A DNA stretch of 64,000 nucleotides from Planctomycetota bacterium (GCA_024280755.1 JAJRPN010000004.1:1-64000), one strand, 5' to 3'. Positions 18,049-27,308 are shown, numbered from the stretch's first letter. Notes: a model not told the origin generated them from the sequence alone. Program-made: numbers and translations.

Positions 18049-18099
18049 GACTCTCTTGAGAACTCCCCGCATGTGCGAGCTTGCGGCGGTGTTTGATAT

Positions 18100-18172
18100 G
18101 GGAGAGTAGCTCAATCGGTAGAGCATCGGCCTTTTAAGCCGCAGGTTCAGAGTTCAAGTCTCTGCTCTCCTA
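18100..18172 (+). tRNA. tRNA-Lys (anticodon TTT)
   Basis: The 73-base cloverleaf has acceptor arms GGGAGAG/CTCTCCT, D stem GCTC/GAGC, anticodon loop CTTTTAA (anticodon TTT, lysine) and T arm CAGAG-TTCAAGT-CTCTG. The outermost anticodon-stem pair is a T-C mismatch. CCA is not encoded. T-rich sequence follows. Confidence 0.95.
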
Positions 18173-18240
18173 TTTTTCCCCTCTTTTTAACTGCTTGTTG
18201 AAGCTTTGTATGACCATCAACGGGCGACGGAGCCGCATCT

Positions 18241-21200
18241 GTGATCGACATGCCTATTCAAGAGGCCGATCTGTCGGCAATCGTCATTCATGCGAACTGG
18301 ACCCAGGGTGCATTGCATCTTTGGTGCGAGACCGGATCGCCCGCAAATGATGAACCAGTCCAGATTGATGGGGAAGCATCAAATTCTGCATTGCCGGTGC
18401 ATCCATTTGCTTGCCGTCCTGTTGGGATTCCAGGTGAGGATTCTTCGATCTCGTTGCGTTTGCCTTCGATTGATAGCCAGCCGATTCCAAGTTCGCCGAT
18501 GTCTCGGGTATCTGGGCGTGATACCGATGAGGATCATGCTGCGGTATTGGTTGAGATTCAGGTGCCAACGATCAAGATCGACGCGATCGATATCGGCAAT
18601 GTGCTTGAGTCACTCGTTGATCATGCGGATCATGATGAGGATCGCAAGCAGCGATATTCGATTGGCCCTGGGATTACCTACTTTGTGGCAGCTTCACGGC
18701 TGTCATCGCATTTGATGGCTGGTCATCGTGTGGTGCCGATGTTGTTGCAAGATGCGGAGGGTGAACTGACGGCCGCATGGCATCCTTGGCTTTCGGATGA
18801 TATGACGGCGAGCCGAGTTAATAAGTTGATTCTTTCGATGCCTGCAGCAGCTCGTGCGGCTGCCGATGAGCATGCACACGATGCTTGGAGTATGACGACT
18901 GAGTTCCTCGCCAATATCACCGATGCCCGATGCCGAGCGACGATGATTGTCGAAGACATGTTCGACACGGTCGAAGACGCTGACCCGGATGTTGATCCGC
19001 AGGTCGCATGGCTGCACGGTTTGCTCGATGACACAGAAGAAGTACCGAGTGTAACCGGTCAGCGTGCGGATATTGCTCGCAAGGTTCGCCGATGGATTTC
19101 CGAGCTTGAAGATCGCGGCGAATCGAGCGCATGGCGTTTCGGTATGCGTCTGGCGGAACCAATCGAAGAAGGGCTCCCAGCCGACATCGCCAAGCCGGAT
19201 GATACAGTTCTGTGGTCGATGAGTTTCTTCTTGCAGAGTGTGGATGACGAAGAGATTGTTCTTCGTGCATCTGATATCTGGTTGATTTCGCGTGAGCGGG
19301 TGGTGATTCAGGGCTTGACGCTTGAGAATCCACAAGAGCTTTTGATGGCCGAGCTTGGGCGTGCGAGTCGTCACTATAAGAAGCTCGAAGACGCGCTTGA
19401 TAGTGCAGAACCAATTGAAATTTTGCTTAACTCGCAAGAGGCGTATCAATTTTTACGCGAGATCAAACCGATTCTCGAAGAGCAGGGGTTTGCGGTCAAG
19501 AGCCCGCCTTGGTGGGAATCGCAGGCTGGTCGTTTGGGTGCTCGTTTGCAGATCGAGTCTGATCCAGCCGACATGCTTGGCGATGAGTCTGGTGATCCAG
19601 ATGCAGCGGGCCCAACACTCGGGCTCAACACACTTATTGGGTACCACTGGGAGATCGCGATCGGCGATACAACCCTCACGCTCAATGAGTTTGAGCAGCT
19701 TGCCCAGCAGAACGCGCCGCTTGTTCGCATCGGGGGCAAGTGGGTCGAGATTCGCCCGGAAGATGTCGAAAACGCGGTGAAGTTTATTGGTGAGAACCCC
19801 GGCGGCGAGATGGAACTCGGCGAAGCGATGCAGCTCGCATTGGCTTCAGATGCAGCACAAACCGGGCTTGCGGTGACTGGTGTCGAAGCGACCGGCTGGG
19901 TCGCATCGTTGCTCGGCGGCGATACCGGCGGCGCGTCGATCGAACTTCCTAAACTCGAAACACCAGAGACATTCCAAGGCACACTCCGCCCGTACCAGGC
20001 TCGTGGCATGAGCTGGATGGTCTTTATGGAACGCTTTGGATTTGGTGCTTGTCTTGCCGACGACATGGGTTTGGGTAAGACGATCCAGTTGTTGGCGTTG
20101 ATGATGTACGAGCGTCTTGAAGCGGGCGATGAAAAGGTCGGCCCAACGCTGATGATCGTTCCGATGTCGGTGATTGGTAACTGGGTGAAGGAAGCCGAGA
20201 AGTTCACGCCGAGCCTGACGGTGATGGTGCATCATGGGATCGATCGTGTTCAGGGCGAAGAGTTTACCAAGAAGGCGCAGGATTCGGATCTGATCTTGAC
20301 CACTTATGCACTGGCGCATCGTGATAACGATTTGATCAATACCGTCAACTGGAAACGAATGGTGCTTGATGAGGCGCAGTTTATCAAGAACCCCGCTGCG
20401 AAACAATCGCAGGCTGTGCGTGGGATCAAGGTCTCGCGCCGAATCGCGTTGACTGGTACGCCGGTGGAAAACAGGTTGTCCGAGCTGTGGTCGATTATGG
20501 ATTTCTTGAACCCGGGATACTTGGGCTCGGCGGGCAACTTCCGCAAGAAGTTCTCGCTTCCGATCGAGCGGCATCGAGATCAAAACAAGATGACCAAGCT
20601 CCGCACGATGGTGTCCCCATTCATCCTTCGGCGAGTCAAGACCGATCCAACCGTTGTGTCCGATCTGCCTCAGAAAATCGAGAGCAAGGAATGGTGCGCT
20701 CTTACGCCAGAACAGGCCAAGCTCTACGAAGGGTGCGTCCAGCGGATGCTCAACGATGTGGACGAATCCGAGGGGATCCATCGTCGTGGGTTGGTGCTTG
20801 CAGCACTTATCAAACTCAAGCAGATCTGTAACCATCCGGCGCAGATGCTCAAAGAGAATGACCCACAGTTTGGCATGGTCATCGATCCGATGCGATCGGG
20901 CAAGTGTGTTCGTTTGCTTGAGCAGGTTTCCGAACTGATCAGCGAGGGTGACCAGGCGTTGATCTTTACGCAGTTCCGTCAGATGGGGCACATTCTCAGC
21001 ACGATGTTGAGCAATGAACTTGGCAAGGATATTTTGTTCTTGCACGGCGGCACGCCTCAGGGTAAGCGTCAAAAGATGATCGATACTTTCCAAGAAGCGA
21101 CCGGCAAGAATCCGATTCTGTTGCTCTCGCTCAAGGCTGGTGGTGTGGGTTTGAACCTGACTGCTGCAACGCATGTGTTCCACTTTGACCGTTGGTGGAA

Positions 21201-21444
21201 CCCCGCGGTCGAGAACCAAGCGACCGACCGTGCGTATCGCATCGGGCAGACGCGGACTGTGCAGGTGCATAAGTATATTGTTCGAGGCACGCTCGAAGAA
21301 CGCATCGATGAGATGATCGAATCGAAGATCGAACTCGCTGAAAATATCATCGGGCACGGCGAGCGTTGGTTGACAGATCTTGGTACCGATAAACTCCGCG
21401 ATTTGTTGACACTGCGTGCCGACACGATTGCAGATGAAATGTGA
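18241..21444 (+). CDS. SNF2-family DEAD/DEAH helicase-like ATPase
   Basis: The 1067-aa product is a double-stranded DNA translocase of the SNF2 type. Residues about 1-570 form a long N-terminal region as in bacterial SNF2 proteins paired with SWIM partners; the ATPase core follows, with Walker A DDMGLGKT near 606, DEAQ near 707, LTGTPVEN near 740 and the C-terminal helicase motifs LSLKAGGVGLNLTAAT and DRAYRIGQTRTVQVHKYI (about 960-1010). It probably remodels protein-DNA complexes or acts in repair or transcription recycling; the target is unknown. GTG at 18241 has GGAG eight bases upstream; an ATG at 18250 is possible. The next gene, 14 bases downstream, encodes a SWIM protein, the usual partner. 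Confidence 0.92.
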   Translation: MIDMPIQEADLSAIVIHANWTQGALHLWCETGSPANDEPVQIDGEASNSALPVHPFACRPVGIPGEDSSISLRLPSIDSQPIPSSPMSRVSGRDTDEDHAAVLVEIQVPTIKIDAIDIGNVLESLVDHADHDEDRKQRYSIGPGITYFVAASRLSSHLMAGHRVVPMLLQDAEGELTAAWHPWLSDDMTASRVNKLILSMPAAARAAADEHAHDAWSMTTEFLANITDARCRATMIVEDMFDTVEDADPDVDPQVAWLHGLLDDTEEVPSVTGQRADIARKVRRWISELEDRGESSAWRFGMRLAEPIEEGLPADIAKPDDTVLWSMSFFLQSVDDEEIVLRASDIWLISRERVVIQGLTLENPQELLMAELGRASRHYKKLEDALDSAEPIEILLNSQEAYQFLREIKPILEEQGFAVKSPPWWESQAGRLGARLQIESDPADMLGDESGDPDAAGPTLGLNTLIGYHWEIAIGDTTLTLNEFEQLAQQNAPLVRIGGKWVEIRPEDVENAVKFIGENPGGEMELGEAMQLALASDAAQTGLAVTGVEATGWVASLLGGDTGGASIELPKLETPETFQGTLRPYQARGMSWMVFMERFGFGACLADDMGLGKTIQLLALMMYERLEAGDEKVGPTLMIVPMSVIGNWVKEAEKFTPSLTVMVHHGIDRVQGEEFTKKAQDSDLILTTYALAHRDNDLINTVNWKRMVLDEAQFIKNPAAKQSQAVRGIKVSRRIALTGTPVENRLSELWSIMDFLNPGYLGSAGNFRKKFSLPIERHRDQNKMTKLRTMVSPFILRRVKTDPTVVSDLPQKIESKEWCALTPEQAKLYEGCVQRMLNDVDESEGIHRRGLVLAALIKLKQICNHPAQMLKENDPQFGMVIDPMRSGKCVRLLEQVSELISEGDQALIFTQFRQMGHILSTMLSNELGKDILFLHGGTPQGKRQKMIDTFQEATGKNPILLLSLKAGGVGLNLTAATHVFHFDRWWNPAVENQATDRAYRIGQTRTVQVHKYIVRGTLEERIDEMIESKIELAENIIGHGERWLTDLGTDKLRDLLTLRADTIADEM

Positions 21445-21458
21445 AGGGAGGATGAGCC

Positions 21459-22649
21459 ATGAGTGATCAAAAAAATAATCCGTCAGATTCATCCGAACCC
21501 AAAGCCAAGAAGCTGAAGATCGATCCATTGGCTGCTCTCGAAAAAGCAGCGAAGGCATCGCCCAAAGAGATGGCAAAGAAGGCGTCATCAACAACCAAGA
21601 AGACCACCAAGAAACGCACAAAGAAGTCTGCCGAGAAGGTGCCACCGCCGCCGCCACCTCGTGAGGGGCGTGTGGTGAATGTCATCTCTACACCCACGAT
21701 CAGCGCATCGGTTCCGACTGCTCCCAAGCGGATCAAGCCTCAGTATGCGTCGTTCCGATCTTCGCGTAAATCCCTGGTGAATCCTCGCCGGGTCCGTGGC
21801 GGGGTCAAGCTCAAGCTCAAAGCGGGCGAGACACCAGCGAGTTGGATCACGCAGAGGCTGTTGCGTGTTGCCGAAACCGGCGCAGACAATATTATTTATA
21901 CCGATGGCATCGAATATGCTCGGCTTGGACAAACCAAACGCTTGACGATTGAGGATACGCTCTGCGAGGGAATTATCCAAGGTCGAAGCGATAAGCCGTA
22001 TACAACGACGCTCGGTCTCGATGAGTTTTGTGCTGAGTCGCAAGAGAAGATCATCGCAGCGATGGCCGATCAGGTTCGGTATGCAGCCAAGCTGCTCTCG
22101 GGTGAACTGCCGAGTAATATCGAAGATGTGTTTGCGCCGTTGGGGCTGAAGCTTTTTCCGGCCGAGCCTGAAGATTTCAAGCCTGTGTGTTCATGCCCAG
22201 ATTGGAAAGTCGATGAACCTTGGTGCAAGCACACCGTTTGTTTGACGGCGTTGCTCGCAGAAAAACTCGGCGATGATCCGATGATTATCTTTGGGCTTCG
22301 CGCGATGCCCGGGCAAGAGTTGATTGATGGGCTTCGCCAGAAGCGAGCCGCGGGCGTGCAAGGTCCTGGCCCTTCGCCGGTGCTTCATCAGCATGTGCCC
22401 GGCGTCTCGGATATCTCTTCGCCGCCCTTGGAAGATTCGATCAACTCGTTCTGGGATATCGGCGATGGCTTGGCCGAACTTGATACACCGATCGCACCGC
22501 CTGCGGTCAACTGTGTGCTGCTGCGTCGATTGGGCCCAAGCCCATTCGTCGATGGGCAGTTCCCATTGATCGGTCTGATGGCGACTTGTTACCAACTCAT
22601 CGGCGAAGCTGCGATGCAAGCCGAAGAAGAGCTTGGCGAGAGCGACTAA
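21459..22649 (+). CDS. SWIM zinc finger protein, partner of SNF2 ATPase
   Basis: The 396-aa product has a lysine-rich, low-complexity N-terminus (KKASSTTKKTTKKRTKK and a six-proline run), likely a nucleic-acid-binding tail, then a folded domain with the SWIM signature CSCPDWKVDEPWCKH at about residues 243-257 (C-x-C-x(n)-C-x-H). SWIM fingers bind DNA or protein and commonly sit beside bacterial SNF2 genes. The ATG follows AAGGGAGGATGAGCC, an excellent ribosome binding site, and the gene is 14 bases from the ATPase, so they are one operon. The two proteins probably act in one complex; this is inference from gene order. Confidence 0.9.
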   Translation: MSDQKNNPSDSSEPKAKKLKIDPLAALEKAAKASPKEMAKKASSTTKKTTKKRTKKSAEKVPPPPPPREGRVVNVISTPTISASVPTAPKRIKPQYASFRSSRKSLVNPRRVRGGVKLKLKAGETPASWITQRLLRVAETGADNIIYTDGIEYARLGQTKRLTIEDTLCEGIIQGRSDKPYTTTLGLDEFCAESQEKIIAAMADQVRYAAKLLSGELPSNIEDVFAPLGLKLFPAEPEDFKPVCSCPDWKVDEPWCKHTVCLTALLAEKLGDDPMIIFGLRAMPGQELIDGLRQKRAAGVQGPGPSPVLHQHVPGVSDISSPPLEDSINSFWDIGDGLAELDTPIAPPAVNCVLLRRLGPSPFVDGQFPLIGLMATCYQLIGEAAMQAEEELGESD

Positions 22650-22687
22650 GCGTTCTTTGACGATTGCCAATTGATCATCCATACGAA

Positions 22688-22719
22688 AAAGCACCGCTCA
22701 AGAGCGGGGCTTTATTTTT
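22688..22719 (+). terminator. Rho-independent terminator after SWIM gene
   Basis: AAAGCACCGCTC and GAGCGGGGCTTT form a hairpin with one mismatch, followed by ATTTTT. It ends the SNF2-SWIM operon. Confidence 0.88.
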
Positions 22720-23314
22720 GTATGAGGGTGATTGTTTGAGTTACGGGCAGCCGCAGTTGAAGGATGCCATGAAATGGGGTGTTGATTTTGAACCAGGAAC
22801 TGACCCTTGTTTATTGGGTGGAATCCGCTTTTATAAGGTGTTCAACCGGCAGGGAATCCCATTTGGTGTTTTTTATAGGAGATCGTGAGGCCTCTATGCG
22901 CGAAAAATAGAATCAGTTGACCAGAATCAGGAAACTGCATGGGCATTGTGTGTTGACCTGCCCCTTTGAGGGTCTAAACTTGGGTTCCAATAGCGGAGCC
23001 CGATGCGACGGATGCTGTTTATCAGTTGAGGCGCATCGATGGGTGTATTCGAGTAGTTTGGTGTGTGTTTGTATGCACGCATTGAACTACGCAGCCGAGT
23101 AGATCTCGCTCCAAGTTTGAAGCATGGTTTGATCATGACTTCTTGCGATAAGCTGCGGCTCTGCATGCCTTGATACTTTGGTGTCATGTGTGTTCTAGCC
23201 GTTGATGATGACGGATTGAACACCCGATGCGATCGAGAGATCGGATCTTGACACGGAGAACGAGCAACACGCGGATGTCTGAAAAGAGACGAGACAGATA
23301 GAATAAAAAAACAC
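22720..23314. other. Intergenic region before tRNA-Gln, no gene supported
   Basis: Nearly 600 bases hold only short frames (22664-22888 and 22917-23102 on plus, 22927-23445 on minus) with no family resemblance, no ribosome binding site and, for one, an overlap with the terminator. The minus strand at about 22745 reads ...ASFNCGCP then stop, faintly like a dockerin end, but lacks the NFFD motif. The tail contains the TTGACA upstream of tRNA-Gln. Confidence 0.5.
23248..23276 (+). promoter_or_regulatory. Possible promoter for tRNA-Gln
   Basis: A perfect TTGACA (23248-23253) stands 62 bases before the tRNA, but the best -10 at 17-base spacing (GCGGAT) is poor. Only the -35 element supports it. 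Confidence 0.25.
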
Positions 23315-23385
23315 TGCCCCATGGTGTAATGGTAGCACAGCTGGTTTTGATCCAGTCGGTCCAAGTTCAAATCTCGGTGGGGTAA
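23315..23385 (+). tRNA. tRNA-Gln (anticodon TTG)
   Basis: The 71-base cloverleaf has acceptor arms TGCCCCA/TGGGGTA, D stem GTGT/GCAC, anticodon stem GCTGG/CCAGT with loop TTTTGAT (anticodon TTG, glutamine) and T-loop TTCAAAT. The T stem CCAAG/CTCGG holds an A-C mismatch and the variable loop has four bases. CCA is not encoded. Confidence 0.93.
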
Positions 23386-23434
23386 TTTTTCTTCTCTTTT
23401 CAATAAGTCAATCGCGGCGTTGCCAATCAATACG

Positions 23435-24235
23435 ATGGCAAGCACACCTCAAAAACTCGAAGCCATTATTCTTGCAGCTGGCAAAGGGACTCGGATGGAA
23501 TCCGATCTGCCCAAGGTGTGTCATCCTGTCGGCGGGCGTCCGATGGTGTGTGCGGTGGTTGAGGCATGTCTCGAAGCGGGCTGCACGCGTGTTGTTGTCG
23601 TGGTTGGCTACAAGCAAGAACTCGTCCGCGAAGCACTCGCTCGCTATGGGGATCTCGTTGAGTTCGCGGTTCAGCATGAACAACTCGGGACCGGGCACGC
23701 GGTGGTGAGTGCGGTCGATGCCTTCCCGCTCGATCAACGCGAGGGGACCGATGTCTTTGTCTTGTGCGGCGACGGCCCATTGATTCGCACTTCAACACTC
23801 GCAACGATGCTTGAAAAACATCAAACGACGGGGACAGATGCAACGCTGGCGACCAGTGTGATTGATGACCCAGATGGCTATGGACGGATTGTCCGCAATG
23901 CGGACAACGGGTTCGAGCGGATCATCGAGCAGAAAAATGCGAGCGATGATCAACTCAAGATCAATGAGGTGAACCCGAGTTATTACTGCCTCAATGCGCA
24001 TGCGATGTTCGAGGCGCTCAAAGGGCTTAATCGTAACGAGCTTACCGGCGAATATTACATCACCGATGTGTTTGAGCATCTGCTCAACTCAGGCAAAGGC
24101 GTCGAGGTCATCTCCGCTGTGCCAGCAGAAGATATCTTGAGCATCAATACGCTTGAGCATCTCGCACAAGTCGACGCGATTTATCGAAGCAGGAAATCAT
24201 CAGAAGCATCTTCCTCCACCGAAGGGACCGTGTAA
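23435..24235 (+). CDS. GlmU-like nucleotidyltransferase (uridylyltransferase domain only)
   Basis: The product (266 aa) matches the N-terminal pyrophosphorylase domain of GlmU, which joins UTP and N-acetylglucosamine-1-phosphate: LAAGKGTRMESDLPKV, GHAVV, LCGDGPL, DPDGYGRIVR, IIEQKNA, NEVNPSYYC and NELTGEYYITD. The left-handed beta-helix acetyltransferase half of a typical 450-aa GlmU is absent, since the frame ends about 40 residues after the first domain. Acetylation of glucosamine-1-phosphate must then come from elsewhere. I took the ATG at 23435 rather than the in-frame TTG at 23420. It overlaps prs by one base (TAATG), so the two are translationally coupled. Confidence 0.88.
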   Translation: MASTPQKLEAIILAAGKGTRMESDLPKVCHPVGGRPMVCAVVEACLEAGCTRVVVVVGYKQELVREALARYGDLVEFAVQHEQLGTGHAVVSAVDAFPLDQREGTDVFVLCGDGPLIRTSTLATMLEKHQTTGTDATLATSVIDDPDGYGRIVRNADNGFERIIEQKNASDDQLKINEVNPSYYCLNAHAMFEALKGLNRNELTGEYYITDVFEHLLNSGKGVEVISAVPAEDILSINTLEHLAQVDAIYRSRKSSEASSSTEGTV

Positions 24236-25203
24236 TGGCCGAGATGAAAATATTTGCCGGACGCAACTCGAAAGACTTGGCGCATCGTATCTGCGCCGAG
24301 ATGGATATCGAACTTGGGCGTGCACGCACGAACCTCTTCCCCGATGGCGAAGTGTTTGTGAAGCTCGATGACGATGTTCGTGGTCGCGATTGCTATGTCG
24401 TGATCTCGACCTGTGATCCCGTTAATGACAACCTGATGGAACTCTTGGTGTTCTGCGATTGTCTTCGCCGGGCGAGTGCGAATACGGTGACGATGGTCAT
24501 GCCATACTATGGCTATGGCCGACAGGATCGTAAAGATGAAGGACGCGTGCCTATCACTGCCAAACTCGTTGCCAACCTGATCACGGCTTCCAATGCCGAC
24601 AGGGTGCTGGCGATGGATCTGCACGCTGCTCAGATTCAGGGATTCTTTGATATCCCGGTGGATCATCTCTCTGCGACACCAGTGTTCTTCGATTATTTCC
24701 AATCGATGCGCGATGAGCTTGGGGATCTGTGCCTGGTCTCGCCAGATGTCGGCAATGTCAAGGTGGCCGAGGCGATGGCCAACTTGCTCAATGCAGATCT
24801 TGCCATTATCAACAAACGCAGGCTCACCGGCGACACGATTAAGGTGGGGCATCTGATCGGCGATGTAAAGAACAAAACCGTGCTCATGTTCGATGACATG
24901 ATCTCAACCGGCGGCACCGTTATCGAAGCGGCGAAACTCGTTATGGAAGAGGGCGCGAACGATGTGATCTGTGCAGCTACCCACGCGGTGCTTGCTGGTC
25001 CAGCAATGGAACGGCTCGCTGCTTCACCGATCTCAAAGATCGTTGTGACCGACACGATCCCGGCTGGCGATCGGTGCGAACTGATCAAGGATAAGTTGGT
25101 TGTTTTGTCTGTCGGCGAGATGCTCGGGCAGGCGATTAAGCGAATTCACAACAACGAATCAATCAGCGAGCTCTTCGTACGCACCGCGGGTGCAAAGCGT
25201 TGA
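24235..25203 (+). CDS. prs: Ribose-phosphate pyrophosphokinase
   Basis: Prs makes phosphoribosyl pyrophosphate from ribose-5-phosphate and ATP, feeding nucleotide, histidine and tryptophan synthesis. The 322-aa product has the family motifs FAGRNSKDLA, NLFPDGEVFVKL, PYYGYGRQDRKDEGRVPI, the metal-binding DLHAAQIQGFFDIP and the phosphoribose loop FDDMISTGGTVIEAA, full length for the bacterial class I enzyme. The start overlaps the previous stop by one base. It heads the housekeeping run prs-rplY-pth-rpsF-ssb-rplI. Confidence 0.97.
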   Translation: MAEMKIFAGRNSKDLAHRICAEMDIELGRARTNLFPDGEVFVKLDDDVRGRDCYVVISTCDPVNDNLMELLVFCDCLRRASANTVTMVMPYYGYGRQDRKDEGRVPITAKLVANLITASNADRVLAMDLHAAQIQGFFDIPVDHLSATPVFFDYFQSMRDELGDLCLVSPDVGNVKVAEAMANLLNADLAIINKRRLTGDTIKVGHLIGDVKNKTVLMFDDMISTGGTVIEAAKLVMEEGANDVICAATHAVLAGPAMERLAASPISKIVVTDTIPAGDRCELIKDKLVVLSVGEMLGQAIKRIHNNESISELFVRTAGAKR

Positions 25204-25282
25204 GCTTGTTGTTCAAGACACTGTAAAAAAGAGTAAAAAGTACAGAAAACAAAGAGTCATTTAAGATAAAGGAGAATTACAA

Positions 25283-25924
25283 ATGAGTGACACAACTACA
25301 GAGCTGAGCGCACAGTTGCGCGAGCGAACCGGGAGCCGATACTCCCAGCGTGTACGCAAGGCTGGCGGATTGCCAGCGGTTGTTTACGGGCACAAAGAAG
25401 AACCAGTCTCGATCACCGTCGATGCACACACCGCGATCGGTTACATCTCGAAGGGCGAGAAGGTATTCCACATGGATATCGCAGGCGCCAAGCAGTATGT
25501 GCTGCTCAAGGACTTGGGCTATGACTACCTCGGTACCAACATCATCCACGCCGACTTTGCTCGTGTAGATATGAACGAACGGGTAGACACCAAGGCACGC
25601 CTCAAGTTGGTAGGCGAAGCCGTCGGACTCAAGACAACTGGTGCGATCATGATGCACCCAATTACCGAGCTCCAACTCAACTGTACCGTCACCAACTTCC
25701 CAGATGATATTGTTGTCGATGTGTCAGACATGGAGGTCGGCGATGCGATTCACGCAAGTGATATCACGCTTCCAAAGGACACCATGGTTCTTCTTACTGA
25801 TCCGGGCGCGATTATCGCACAGATCGTGATGAAGGCTGTTCAGGAAGAAGAAGGCGAAGCTGCTGAGGTTGGTGCTGATGGCGCAACACCAGAGGTTATC
25901 GCAGAGAAGAAGGACGCTGAGTAA
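25283..25924 (+). CDS. rplY: 50S ribosomal protein bL25, CTC type
   Basis: bL25 binds 5S rRNA in the large subunit. The 213-aa product is the long CTC/TL5 form: an N-terminal L25 domain (RERTGSRYSQRVRKAGGLPAVVYG) and a C-terminal beta domain (about 97-185), then an acidic, glutamate-alanine tail. The start has AAAGGAGAATTACAA upstream, a strong site. The gene sits between prs and pth, the usual order, and its stop overlaps the pth start by one base. Confidence 0.95.
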   Translation: MSDTTTELSAQLRERTGSRYSQRVRKAGGLPAVVYGHKEEPVSITVDAHTAIGYISKGEKVFHMDIAGAKQYVLLKDLGYDYLGTNIIHADFARVDMNERVDTKARLKLVGEAVGLKTTGAIMMHPITELQLNCTVTNFPDDIVVDVSDMEVGDAIHASDITLPKDTMVLLTDPGAIIAQIVMKAVQEEEGEAAEVGADGATPEVIAEKKDAE

Positions 25925-26628
25925 TGAAGCTGATTGTGGGACTTGGTAATCCTGGGGCACAATACGAGCAAACTCGGCACAACGCCGGGTTCATGGCTGT
26001 CGATCTGCTCGCCCAAAGGCACGCAAGTGGACAGATCCCCAAGAGCCGATTCCACGCGGTGACACTCGATGCGATCATCGGGACCGAGAAGGTGCTGCTG
26101 ATGAAACCGACCAAGTATATGAACTTGTCGGGGCAATCAGTGGGTGAAGCGATCCGCTTCTACAAGCTCGATCCAAACGAGGACCTTCTGGTGCTTGTTG
26201 ATGACATCGCATTGCCTGTTGGATTCATCCGTGTTCGCAAGAACGGATCCGCAGGCGGGCACAACGGGCTTTCAGACATCGATCGGCTCTTGGGTGGTGC
26301 AGACTACCCACGCATCCGTATCGGTGTTGGCAATGTTCCTAAATTCATGAACCAGGCCGACTGGGTCTTGAGTAAGTTCATGAAGGAGGAGCATGGTGAT
26401 GTCGATCGCAGCCTCAAAGCTGCTGCCGACGCCACCGAGTGCTTGCTCGGCGAGGGCATATCAAAGGCGATGAACGCTTTTAATACCAAACTCGTCAAGC
26501 CCAAGCCAGAGCCTAAGAAAGAGTCGCCAAACCAATCAGATTCAAACTCAGATACGAAATCGAACAAAGAAAACACATCGACTCAACCAGAGTCGAATAC
26601 CAAAATGGAGAATAAGAATGTCAACTGA
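25924..26628 (+). CDS. pth: Peptidyl-tRNA hydrolase
   Basis: Pth cleaves peptidyl-tRNA released by stalled ribosomes. The 234-aa product has GLGNPGAQYEQTRHNAGF with the catalytic histidine of TRHNAGF, KPTKYMNLSGQSV, VLVDDIALPVGFIRVRKNGSAGGHNGL and YPRIRIGVG, all diagnostic. The family is normally about 190 aa; here a polar tail rich in S, N, K and E (residues about 195-234) follows. That tail reaches 11 bases into rpsF, so ribosomes finishing pth meet the rpsF start. Confidence 0.95.
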   Translation: MKLIVGLGNPGAQYEQTRHNAGFMAVDLLAQRHASGQIPKSRFHAVTLDAIIGTEKVLLMKPTKYMNLSGQSVGEAIRFYKLDPNEDLLVLVDDIALPVGFIRVRKNGSAGGHNGLSDIDRLLGGADYPRIRIGVGNVPKFMNQADWVLSKFMKEEHGDVDRSLKAAADATECLLGEGISKAMNAFNTKLVKPKPEPKKESPNQSDSNSDTKSNKENTSTQPESNTKMENKNVN

Positions 26629-27163
26629 AACAGAAGTACGCACCGGCGTATACGAGGCCATGTTCCTCGCAAGCCAGACGGCAGCCGCATCGTTCGGTGA
26701 TCTGATCGATCACATCAACTCACTCTTCGAGCGTGCAGACGCCGAGGTCATTTCGATGAAGAAGTGGGACGAGCGCCGTCTTGCCTACGAGATCGACAAG
26801 CAAAAACGAGGTGTGTATATCCTCGCCTACTTCAAGTGCCCGACCGACATGGTGCCTCACCTTGAGCGCGATGTTGTGATTTCCGACAAGCTCCTCCGCG
26901 TGCTCGTCACCTCGGCCGATCACCTGACGGCTGAAGAAATCGCAGGGTTCAACGATATGGACGGTCTCGCAACCGAAGCTAAGCTTAAGGCACAAGCCGG
27001 CGAAACCAAGGAAAGCGAAGGCTCCAAGAAGGTTCACTTGGGTGCTCCAGTTGCATCCGAAATGGCACCTGCCAAAGAAGAGCCTAAGGCTGAAGAAGCA
27101 CCAGCACCAGCTCCCGCTGCGGAAGCAGTTGCTGGTGACGCTGAGGAAAAAGCTGCTGAGTAA
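26618..27163 (+). CDS. rpsF: 30S ribosomal protein bS6
   Basis: bS6 sits in the small-subunit platform beside bS18. The 181-aa product has the S6 fold (about residues 10-105: YEAMFLAS, KWDERRLAYEIDKQKRGVYILAYFKC, RDVVISDKLLRVLV) and an unusually long C-terminal extension of roughly 75 residues, acidic and rich in A, P, E and K, where typical S6 has 95-135 residues. It overlaps pth by 11 bases with AATGGAGAATAAGA upstream of the start. ssb follows after 145 bases. Confidence 0.95.
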   Translation: MSTETEVRTGVYEAMFLASQTAAASFGDLIDHINSLFERADAEVISMKKWDERRLAYEIDKQKRGVYILAYFKCPTDMVPHLERDVVISDKLLRVLVTSADHLTAEEIAGFNDMDGLATEAKLKAQAGETKESEGSKKVHLGAPVASEMAPAKEEPKAEEAPAPAPAAEAVAGDAEEKAAE

Positions 27164-27308
27164 TCAGCGTTGAATACGGCTTTGAATCCATATTGGGTTC
27201 AAAACCACTGAAAAACCAGCAGATTCCGCGTGCTTGCATGCGGAATCTGTTTGGTATTCTGCTACACTAGATCGGCTCGTCATATCGGCGGGTGGAATGG
27301 AGATACAG

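Noticed and set aside
19846-21657. 603-aa minus-strand ORF opposite the SNF2 gene
   Set aside because: It is a long shadow frame of the clearly coding SNF2 ATPase on the plus strand.
22740-22800. Minus-strand ASFNCGCP-stop resembling a dockerin end
   Set aside because: Only the last few residues resemble it. The NFFD motif is absent and the frame closes about 30 residues upstream.
22664-22888. 74-aa ORF MPIDHPYEK... before tRNA-Gln
   Set aside because: It starts at a TTG ahead of a strong terminator and reads through its hairpin; no ribosome binding site and no family match by eye.
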